Positions 1-5,904 of a stretch of 15,683 nt of DNA are shown piece by piece (positions within the stretch are counted from its first letter, which is position 1; each line of letters begins with the position of its first letter). The stretch lies in the NCBI GenBank assembly GCA_005879205.1, contig VBLD01000030.1:26808-42490 (forward strand). Reading direction: 5' to 3'. The DNA is from Deltaproteobacteria bacterium. Its GTDB lineage: Bacteria > Desulfobacterota > Binatia > DP-6. The notes beneath the pieces were generated by a model. It made no database searches and had not been told where the DNA came from. It saw nothing but the letters and a program-made list of their open reading frames with translations. A program made the position numbers and the translations under genes.

Positions 1-317
1 GCTGGGTGCACGCGATGGACTTGCTGCTCACCGGGCGCACCATTGGTGCCTAGGACGCGCGGCGCATCGGCCTGATCAACGAGATCGTCGAGGACCCGCT
101 GGCGCGCGCGCTCGAGTCGGCGCGCCTGATCGCCGCCAACGCGCCACTCGCGGTCGCCGGGACCAAACGCGCCGTCCGCGAGCAGTGGGCGCTCGACCTG
201 CCGGCCGCCTACGCGAACCAGAGCCGCATCGCCGGCGCGCTGATGAAGACCGAGGACGCGCTCGAGGGCGCGCGCGCGTTCGCCGAGCGGCGCCCGCCGC
301 GATTCACCGGGCGCTGA
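1..317 (+). pseudogene. Enoyl-CoA hydratase/isomerase family, C-terminal part, interrupted by an amber codon
   Basis: The frame starting at base 3 reads like the last third of a crotonase-fold protein: a 'LLLTGRTIGA' segment, then 'ARRIGLINEIV', 'ANAPLAV' and 'TKRAVRE', ending in 'FTGR' and TGA at 315-317. These are standard enoyl-CoA hydratase landmarks; family members hydrate 2-enoyl-CoA in beta-oxidation and related CoA catabolism. The upstream part lies outside the window. A TAG at 51-53 sits where the family usually has Glu or Gln (GAE/GAQ before the ARRIGL stretch). One base change from GAG or CAG would make it, and the reading frame is otherwise intact on both sides. It is therefore either a young pseudogene, a sequence error or, less likely, a read-through codon. 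The family call is firm; the specific substrate is unknown. Confidence 0.8.
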
Positions 318-355
318 TTCGGGCTGCCAGCCGGCGCGGACGGATTTGGACGCCA

Positions 356-375
356 TGCCAGGGGATCGGCTGGCA
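356..375. repeat. Short inverted repeat in the 318-525 intergenic stretch
   Basis: TGCCAG at 356-361 and its exact reverse complement CTGGCA at 370-375 are separated by 8 nt. A second small palindrome (GGCTG-C-CAGCC, 322-332) lies just after the stop of the preceding gene. Neither is followed by a T-run, so an intrinsic terminator is not supported. An operator or a factor-dependent terminator for the interrupted hydratase is possible. Apart from these two elements and the in-frame N-terminal extension of the next gene, nothing else is recognisable between 318 and 525. Confidence 0.25.
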
Positions 376-515
376 CCCATGCGAGGACGCGTACGTCCCG
401 CGGTCGCACGGGCCGACGGGATGGCGTTCAGCACCCAGCCGTACTACACGGCTCACGTGACCGGGAAAGCCCGCCTTCTCGCCGCGGCCGCGCTCTGGCT
501 GTGGGCGATCCAGCC

Positions 516-523
516 GGGAGGAG
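516..523 (+). promoter_or_regulatory. Shine-Dalgarno sequence deciding the PEBP start
   Basis: GGGAGGAG lies 2 nt before the ATG at 526 (core GGAGG at 517-521, 4 nt spacer). It is by far the strongest ribosome-binding site among the in-frame start candidates at 346, 421, 457 (GTG) and 526, and is the main reason for choosing 526. Confidence 0.55.
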
Positions 524-525
524 CC

Positions 526-987
526 ATGGCTTTCATGCTGTCCAGCCCCGCCTTCGACCCGGGCAAGCCGATTCCGAAGCAGTACACGTGCGAGGGCCGC
601 GACGTGTCGCCACCCATCCGCTGGAGCGACGTGCCGGCCAAGGCGACCTCGCTCGCACTCATCTGCGACGACCCGGACGCGCCGGCCGGCACGTGGGTCC
701 ACTGGGTGATCTACGACATCCCGGCCGCGACCATCGAGCTGCGCGAGGCCGTGCCCCCCGACGAGAATCTCTCCGGCGGCGCTCGCCAGGGCGTGAACGA
801 CTTCCGGAAGGTCGGTTACGGCGGTCCGTGCCCGCCGCCCGGCAAGCCGCACCGCTACTTCTTCAAGCTCTACGCCCTCGACGGGCCGACGGGCCTCGAG
901 CCTCGCGCCACCAAGGACGACGTGCTGAAGGCCGTCAAAGGACACGTCGTGGGCGAGACCCAGCTCGTGGGCACGTACCAGCGATAG
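526..987 (+). CDS. YbhB/YbcL family Raf kinase inhibitor-like (PEBP) protein
   Basis: A 153-residue phosphatidylethanolamine-binding-protein fold. It shows the family landmarks in order: an 'SPAF..G..IP..YTCEG.D.SPP..W' N-terminus (residues 7-33), the DPDAP ligand-site motif at 49-53, 'GTWVHWVIYDIP' at 55-66, and 'GYGGPCPPPGKPHRYFFKLY' near 97-116. Bacterial members bind small anionic ligands; no bacterial enzyme activity is generally agreed. The start at 526 has a strong Shine-Dalgarno and matches the usual 'MAF.L.SPAF' beginning of cytoplasmic homologues. The frame is open upstream, however, and a GTG at 457 would add 'RLLAAAALWLWA' and an AMA site, a believable signal peptide for a periplasmic YbcL-type form. 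The gene converges on the minus-strand operon with only 13 nt between stop codons. The family is secure; the location in the cell is not. Confidence 0.9.
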   Translation: MAFMLSSPAFDPGKPIPKQYTCEGRDVSPPIRWSDVPAKATSLALICDDPDAPAGTWVHWVIYDIPAATIELREAVPPDENLSGGARQGVNDFRKVGYGGPCPPPGKPHRYFFKLYALDGPTGLEPRATKDDVLKAVKGHVVGETQLVGTYQR

Positions 988-1000
988 GAATCAGCCCATG

Positions 1001-2125
1001 CTAGCGGTGCTTCCGCCTCGCGAAGCGCGCCGGACTCATCCCGGCGAGCGGCACGGCCGTGCGGCCGTCGACGACGAGGTCGGCGATCGCCGCCGCCGTG
1101 ATCGGCGCGAGGAGGATGCCGCTCCGGTAGTGACCCGTCGCATAGAGGAGGCCTGCGACGCCGGGCGCCGCCCCGATGATCGGCCGGTGGTCGGGCGTGG
1201 CGGGCCGTAGTCCCGCGTACGCCGTCTCGAGCGTCATGTCACCCACCGCCGGGGCCATCGCGCACGCCGCCGCGAGGATGCCGGCCGCGGCGCCGGCCGT
1301 GACGCGCTTCTCGTAACCGGCGTCCTCGAGCGTGCTGCCGGCGAGCACACGTCCGTCGGCGCGGGGCACCGCATAGCCGCGCAGGGAATAGAGCGGCCGC
1401 GCGATGGTGTCGACCGCGCCCCGGAGCACGAGGATCTGTCCGCGCACGGGGAAGACGGGCGGCGGGGAGATGCCGGGCGGCAGGCCGACGGCGCCGGCCC
1501 ACGCACCGGCCGCGTTCACCACGACCGGCGCGTCGATCGGACCCGAGCCGGTGTCGACGCCCTCGACCTTGCCGCGCCGCGCCCGGACCGCGGCGACGGG
1601 TGTACGCTCCAGCAGATGGGCGCCGGCCCGCCGGGCCGCCACGACGAGCGCCGTCGACAGCCGCTCGTTGTTGACGCGATGATCGTCGGGGAAGTGCAGC
1701 GCCATCCGGACCCGGGACGAGAGCGAGGGGACGAGGCGGCGCGCGTTCGCCAGACGCTCGACGCGGAGACCCGCCGCCCGCTGCCAGCGCGCCCGGGCGG
1801 CCAGCACGCGCGCGTCGGCCGCCGTGAGCGCGACGTAGACGATGCCGTCGGTGCGGTACTCGACGTCGATGCCGCTCTCCGCGGCGAGCGCTTCGGTCCA
1901 CACGCCGTAGCGGCCGCGGCTCGCGAGCCCGAGCCGGAGGAGCGGCCCCGGCCCCGCGGACTCGGCCTGCGGCGCGACCATGCCGGCGGCCGCGCGCGTC
2001 GCTTCGGCCCCGAGCTCGCCGCGCTCGACGACGACCGTGCGCGCTCCCCGACGACCGAGCTCGCGCGCGATCGCGCAGCCGATCACGCCGCCCCCCACCA
2101 CCACCACGTCCGCGGTCCGCTTCAT
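1001..2125 (-). CDS. FAD-dependent amine oxidase, glycine oxidase ThiO / sarcosine-oxidase (DAO) family
   Basis: A 374-residue flavoprotein of the D-amino-acid oxidase superfamily. The Rossmann FAD-binding motif GGGVIG is at residues 11-16, followed by an acidic strand end (VVVERG, 31-36). The second FAD contact region is VVNAAGAWA (202-210). The C-terminal block 'AGLRPATPD' with Arg307 and 'GHYRSGILLAP' with Arg334 is the hallmark of ThiO; by family knowledge these arginines lie at the substrate carboxylate. It should oxidise glycine, sarcosine or a related secondary or primary amine to an imine, with H2O2 if it is a true oxidase. No thiazole or thiamine gene is nearby, so a catabolic role in the operon is more likely than thiamine synthesis. 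It is the last operon gene, overlaps the preceding stop by 4 nt (ATGA), and has no clear Shine-Dalgarno, so coupling is expected. Its exact substrate is open. Confidence 0.85.
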   Translation of the reverse strand: MKRTADVVVVGGGVIGCAIARELGRRGARTVVVERGELGAEATRAAAGMVAPQAESAGPGPLLRLGLASRGRYGVWTEALAAESGIDVEYRTDGIVYVALTAADARVLAARARWQRAAGLRVERLANARRLVPSLSSRVRMALHFPDDHRVNNERLSTALVVAARRAGAHLLERTPVAAVRARRGKVEGVDTGSGPIDAPVVVNAAGAWAGAVGLPPGISPPPVFPVRGQILVLRGAVDTIARPLYSLRGYAVPRADGRVLAGSTLEDAGYEKRVTAGAAAGILAAACAMAPAVGDMTLETAYAGLRPATPDHRPIIGAAPGVAGLLYATGHYRSGILLAPITAAAIADLVVDGRTAVPLAGMSPARFARRKHR

Positions 2126-3267
2126 GGCGGCGGCGCAGAGAGGCGCTCGAAGCCATGCGACGTGATCACGATCGTCTGCTCCGCACGGTAACCGCCGAGA
2201 TCCTCTTCCCACGCGTACGGCTCGAGCACCAGCACCATCCCCCGCTCGAGCACGATGCGAGCCTCCGCCTCGAGACCGACGTCGGTGCCGACGAAGGGCG
2301 GCTCGACGCCGCCGAGCCCGAGGCCGTGCGCGAGGTAGAGCGGTCGCGGCCACGGCGCCGGGCGTCCCGGGCCGTTCGCCGCCAGCGCCGCTCGATGCAG
2401 GTCGGCGGCCGTGGCGCCCGGCCGGCACGCCGCGAGGACCGCGTCGGTCGTCGCCTGCCAGCGAGCCCGCAGCGCCCGGTCCGCGCTCCCGGGTTCCCCG
2501 CCGCACGGCCAGGTGCAGCCGAAGTCGGCCATGTAGCCCGCGTGCAGCATCCCCGTGTCGATCATCACCTGATCGCCGGCGGCGAGCCGGCGCTCGCCGG
2601 TGAGCTCGCGGTAGGGGAGACCGCCGGGGAAGGTCCATGGCGCGTCGCGGGCCCGGCGCGGGATGACGCAGAAGATCGGCTCGACGTGGCACGCCGTGAG
2701 GCCGCGCCCGGCCATCGCCGCGAGCACGCGCCCCGCGAGCTCCACCTCGCGGACGCCCGGCACGATGGCCGGCAGCACCGCGGCGACGGCTGCCTCGCTG
2801 GCACGCTGGGCCTCGCGCAGGAGCATTACTTCCTCGTCGCCCTTGACGGCGCGGGCCGCGAGCAGCACCGCATCCGCCGCCTCGAAGCCGGCGCCGGGCA
2901 GCGCGCGCTCGAGCGCGCCGCCGACGGCCGCCGTCAGCCGCTCGACCCCGAGACGCCGGACGGGGCCGACCAGCTCCGCCAGCAACGACGCGGCGCGCTC
3001 GGCGCTCGGCGGCCACGCGTGACGCTCGACGCCCGCCGGGACGAACTCGGGCTCGACGCCGAGCACGTGCAGACCGGCGGCCGCCACGACCGCCGCGAAC
3101 GGCCGCGACGCCTCGAGGCTGCTCTCGCCGTGCAGCGGCACGGCGCCCGTGGCATAGCGGACGGCGGCGGCCGAGGTGAGGACGAGCGCCTCGTGGCCGC
3201 GCTGCTCCATCGCGGCGCGGAGCCGCATCGTGCGTGCGGCACGGAGCGGCGCGGGGTCCGACGTCAT
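2122..3267 (-). CDS. M24 family metallopeptidase (Xaa-Pro aminopeptidase/prolidase-like), complete metal site
   Basis: A 381-residue protein with a creatinase-type N-terminal domain (about 1-140) and a C-terminal pita-bread catalytic domain. All five dinuclear metal ligands of the M24 fold can be placed: Asp237 (MIDTG), Asp248 (MADFG), His314 (LAHGLGLG), Glu349 (VLEP) and Glu363 (RAEQ). It is therefore probably an active Mn/Co/Zn hydrolase, cleaving an X-Pro dipeptide or a similar amide or C-N bond. AAGGAG at 3272-3277 on the minus strand precedes the ATG by 4 nt and supports the start, in spite of the ATGA overlap with the gene before. The nearest relative in the window is the adjacent M24 gene, which has lost this site. 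The sequence cannot separate a peptidase from a dedicated small-molecule hydrolase; operon context favours the latter. Confidence 0.85.
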   Translation of the reverse strand: MTSDPAPLRAARTMRLRAAMEQRGHEALVLTSAAAVRYATGAVPLHGESSLEASRPFAAVVAAAGLHVLGVEPEFVPAGVERHAWPPSAERAASLLAELVGPVRRLGVERLTAAVGGALERALPGAGFEAADAVLLAARAVKGDEEVMLLREAQRASEAAVAAVLPAIVPGVREVELAGRVLAAMAGRGLTACHVEPIFCVIPRRARDAPWTFPGGLPYRELTGERRLAAGDQVMIDTGMLHAGYMADFGCTWPCGGEPGSADRALRARWQATTDAVLAACRPGATAADLHRAALAANGPGRPAPWPRPLYLAHGLGLGGVEPPFVGTDVGLEAEARIVLERGMVLVLEPYAWEEDLGGYRAEQTIVITSHGFERLSAPPP

Positions 3268-4292
3268 GGCGCTCCTTCGAGCCAGCGCGGCGATCCTGCG
3301 GTCACGATGAGGGCGCGCGTCGCACGAAAACGGTCGACGACGGGCGCGAGCACGAGCACCGTTCCGGGGCGGAGCGGCTCGGCATCCTCGCCCGCAAGGT
3401 CGACGAATGGCGGCTCGATGCCGACGCCGAGCCCGTGCGCCAGGAGTCCTTCCTGTCGTGCGCCCGCAGAAATCGCCGCGGCCCGCAGGTCGGCTGCCGT
3501 CGCCCCCGCGCGGCAACGCTTGGCGACGGCGCAGAGCGCCGCAAACCACGCACGACGGGGGGCCGCGAGGTTGCCGCCGCCGACCACGACGGTGTCGCCC
3601 GCGACGCCGGCGTGCCCACCCAGGTAGAGACCGAGCTCGAGCGCGACGACCTCGCCGGCGGCGAGCGCTGCGGTCGCCGGCAGCCGGACGAAGCGCGGGC
3701 CCGTCCGCCACACGAGCCCTTCGCCGAGCGGGAAGCCGGCACCGGCCCGGCGCATGCCGGCCGCGAAGCCGGCGACGAGTGCCGGGACGCTCGCCGCGGC
3801 CCGGCACGCGGCACGGAGAGCGGAGCGCGCAGCACGGAGCGCGCTCTGGACGGCCGCGATCTCGTCTGCCGTCCGCGGCGCCGCCGCCTCGGCCAGGAGC
3901 GGTCTGGCGTCGACCAGCGGGCGGCCGATCGCCTCCCGGAGCGCAGGCGAGAAGACGTCGCACGCGACCGTCCCGGGCGCCGGCCCCACCAGCCCGGCGA
4001 GCCGGCAGAGCGCGCGCTCGCGGTCCCAGACCAGCGGCTCGACCGCCGCGCGAGGCATCCACGACGGCGCCCCGTCGGGGTCGGCCGTGAAGACGACGGC
4101 CGACGGCGCACCGGCCACGATCACCACCGAGGGCAGGGCTCCCCCGCTGCCCGCCACCTGCACGCGACGCGCACCGGAGGCGAACGCCGCCAGATGCGGC
4201 GTCGCGAGCAGCACCGCGCCCACGCCCCGTCGCGCCATCGCCGCCTGCACGCGGGCATGGCGAGCGAGGGCGAGCGCGTCGCGATCGGTCAC
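3264..4292 (-). CDS. M24 (pita-bread) family protein with degenerate metal site, probable pseudo-peptidase
   Basis: A 342-residue paralogue of the next gene. It shares the HGLGVGIEPPFV block (286-297; HGLGLGGVEPPFV in the partner) and the overall two-domain layout. Aligning the five ligand positions by flanking residues gives Glu219 for the first Asp, Val230 for the second Asp, His286 kept, Ala316 for the first Glu (LAP instead of LEP) and Thr325 for the last Glu. A dinuclear metal centre is therefore not expected. Known metal-free members of this fold include creatinase and non-catalytic forms such as Ebp1 and Spt16, so it could be a metal-free hydrolase or a structural partner of the complete M24 protein. 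It starts with GTG in a GTGA overlap; no ATG fits, and upstream residues in the frame do not look like M24 sequence. The fold is fairly secure; function is not. Confidence 0.75.
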   Translation of the reverse strand: MTDRDALALARHARVQAAMARRGVGAVLLATPHLAAFASGARRVQVAGSGGALPSVVIVAGAPSAVVFTADPDGAPSWMPRAAVEPLVWDRERALCRLAGLVGPAPGTVACDVFSPALREAIGRPLVDARPLLAEAAAPRTADEIAAVQSALRAARSALRAACRAAASVPALVAGFAAGMRRAGAGFPLGEGLVWRTGPRFVRLPATAALAAGEVVALELGLYLGGHAGVAGDTVVVGGGNLAAPRRAWFAALCAVAKRCRAGATAADLRAAAISAGARQEGLLAHGLGVGIEPPFVDLAGEDAEPLRPGTVLVLAPVVDRFRATRALIVTAGSPRWLEGAP

Positions 4293-4723
4293 GCCCGCCG
4301 CACCCGGAAGCGCGGCACCGTGACCTCGGGGCTCATCTCCTCGAACACGACCTCGACCGGGAGATCGACCCGGAGCTCTCCGGGCCCGGCGTCGACGAGG
4401 TTCGACACGATGCGTACGCCCGGGGCGTCGTCGAGGGCGACCACCACCACCGTGAAGGGCACGGCGGCTTCGAGCGCCGGGAGCGGCGCCCGATGGACGA
4501 CGGCGTGGGTGAACACGCGGCCGCGTCCCGAGACGGCGACCCATTCGTGCGCGAAGCTCCGGCAGCGCCAGCAGAGCGGGGCCGGCGGGTGCCGGAAGCT
4601 CGCGCACCTCGTGCAGCGCTGGACGACGAGCTCGCGCCGCCGGCAGGCCTCCCAGAAGGGCCGCGTGTCCTCGGTGACCGCCGGGAGCGGCATGGTCGGG
4701 GGCAGATATGGGGTGCGGGTCAT
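4289..4723 (-). CDS. Zn-ribbon/OB-fold DUF35 protein, thiolase partner
   Basis: A 144-residue protein with an N-terminal helix containing 'FWEACRRRELVVQRC', a rubredoxin-like zinc ribbon with Cys37, Cys40, Cys51 and Cys54, and a C-terminal OB-fold (about 62-144) containing 'SGRGRVFTHAVVHRA'. This is the classic DUF35 architecture. Members bind CoA-type ligands and form complexes with SCP-2-type thiolases, for example ChsH2 with Ltp2 in steroid side-chain degradation and the Zn-ribbon partner in archaeal HMG-CoA synthesis. The thiolase lies directly upstream with an ATGA overlap, which is the expected pairing. It is probably a scaffold or channel subunit rather than an enzyme on its own. Confidence 0.9.
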   Translation of the reverse strand: MTRTPYLPPTMPLPAVTEDTRPFWEACRRRELVVQRCTRCASFRHPPAPLCWRCRSFAHEWVAVSGRGRVFTHAVVHRAPLPALEAAVPFTVVVVALDDAPGVRIVSNLVDAGPGELRVDLPVEVVFEEMSPEVTVPRFRVRRA

Positions 4724-5904
4724 CGCCGGAGCAGGAGGGCGCTGGTCGGGATGCCGCTGCCGCTCGCGACCACGCAGATCTCCGCGTCCGGCACCTGGCT
4801 CACGGCCGTGCCGCGCAGCTGGTGCACGGCTTCGACGACGTGGTTGAGGCCGTGGATGTAGGCCTCGGAGAGGCTCCCGCCGGCGGTGTTCGTCGGCAGC
4901 GCGCCGTCGGGCCAGGCGAGCGCGCCCGAGGCGGCGAACGGCCCTCCTTCTCCGCGCTTGCAGAAGCCCAGGTCCTCGAGCTGGAGGAGCACCATGCCCG
5001 TGTAGTGGTCGTAGAGCTGCGCACAGTCGACGTCGCCCGGGCCGATGCCGGCGGTGCGATAGAGCGTCGCCGCAAGGCGCGCGGTGTTCCCGGTCGCGTA
5101 GTCCTCCTCGGGCATGTAGTGCATCGCCCACGCGCCGCAGCCGAAGCGCGGGCCGCTGCCCTCGGCTGCCGCCATGACGTAGACGGGCCGCCGCCGGCAG
5201 TCGCGCGCCCGCTCGGGCGCGACGAGGACCAGCGCATCCGCACCGTCGGTCTCGAGACAGCAGTCGAGGAGACCGAACGGCTCGACGATCGGGCGCGCCG
5301 CGGCGTGATCGGCGAGCGTCATCGGCCGGGCGTGCATCACGGCCGCGGGATTGCGGTTGGCGTGGCGGCGGAAGGTGACCGCCACGTGGCCGAGCTGCTC
5401 GCGCGTCGTGCCGTAGAGGTGCATGTGGCGGCGGACGAGCAGCGCCATGCCGACCGTCGCGTTCACCAGGCCGAAGGGCAGCGCGAAGCCGAGGGCCGCG
5501 TCCATCGGGCGCCCGCCCGCGACGTCGCCCGCCAGCGCCCGCCCGAAGCGCTGGAACTGGCCCATGGCGATCGAGCGGTAGACGACGACGCAGCTCGCCA
5601 TCCCGGTGGCGATCGCCATCGCCGCCTCGGCGACGGCCGCACAGGCGCCGCCGCCACCGACGATCCACGTCATGCCGGCGTAGCGCAGCTCCGGCACGCC
5701 GAGGTCGGTCGCCACGAAGGCGGCCTCGTTGCGGTCGTTCGAGAACGAGGCGAAGCCGTCGACGTCGTCCACCGAGAGGCCCGCGTCCTCCACTGCTTTG
5801 ACGATCGTCTCGAGGGCGAGCTGGTACTCGGTGCACCGCGTGAGACCGCCCCACTTGGTGTATTCCGACTGGGCGATCCCGACGATCGCGGCCGCGTCCC
5901 TCAT
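4720..5904 (-). CDS. Thiolase family protein, non-classical SCP-2/Ltp type (possible aldolase)
   Basis: A 394-residue thiolase-fold protein beginning 'RDAAAIVGIAQSEYTKWGG', as in lipid-transfer-protein thiolases that pair with DUF35 proteins. Cys88 in GGGACAA is at the position of the acyl-accepting cysteine. The C-terminal half has 'QLYDHYTG' (296-303) and 'NTAGGSLSEAYIHG' (339-352), where classical thiolases have a GHP..ATG block. The usual second cysteine motif (C.GGG) is replaced by ASGSG around 380-384, so ordinary Claisen thiolysis is doubtful. The related Ltp2 works as a retro-aldolase with tyrosines, and the conserved Tyr298/Tyr301 region here fits such chemistry. The gene overlaps both neighbours by 4 nt. 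Family confident; reaction (thiolysis, condensation or retro-aldol on a CoA ester) unresolved. Confidence 0.85.
   Translation of the reverse strand: MRDAAAIVGIAQSEYTKWGGLTRCTEYQLALETIVKAVEDAGLSVDDVDGFASFSNDRNEAAFVATDLGVPELRYAGMTWIVGGGGACAAVAEAAMAIATGMASCVVVYRSIAMGQFQRFGRALAGDVAGGRPMDAALGFALPFGLVNATVGMALLVRRHMHLYGTTREQLGHVAVTFRRHANRNPAAVMHARPMTLADHAAARPIVEPFGLLDCCLETDGADALVLVAPERARDCRRRPVYVMAAAEGSGPRFGCGAWAMHYMPEEDYATGNTARLAATLYRTAGIGPGDVDCAQLYDHYTGMVLLQLEDLGFCKRGEGGPFAASGALAWPDGALPTNTAGGSLSEAYIHGLNHVVEAVHQLRGTAVSQVPDAEICVVASGSGIPTSALLLRR

Noticed and set aside
304..945. Minus-strand open frame of 213 codons opposite the PEBP gene
   Set aside because: The plus-strand frame has clear PEBP motifs; the minus product is low-complexity Arg/Gly/Ala typical of high-GC shadows.
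985..1040. Bidirectional terminator between the convergent PEBP and ThiO genes
   Set aside because: Only 13 nt separate the stops and no stem with a T-tract is visible.
2122..4062. Single 646-codon frame across both M24 genes and similar long frames (1001-3016, 4289-6529, 4720-6828)
   Set aside because: Only the downstream part of each is homologous protein; the upstream part is a shadow of the neighbouring gene in another frame, and overlapping ATGA/GTGA starts give proper family lengths.
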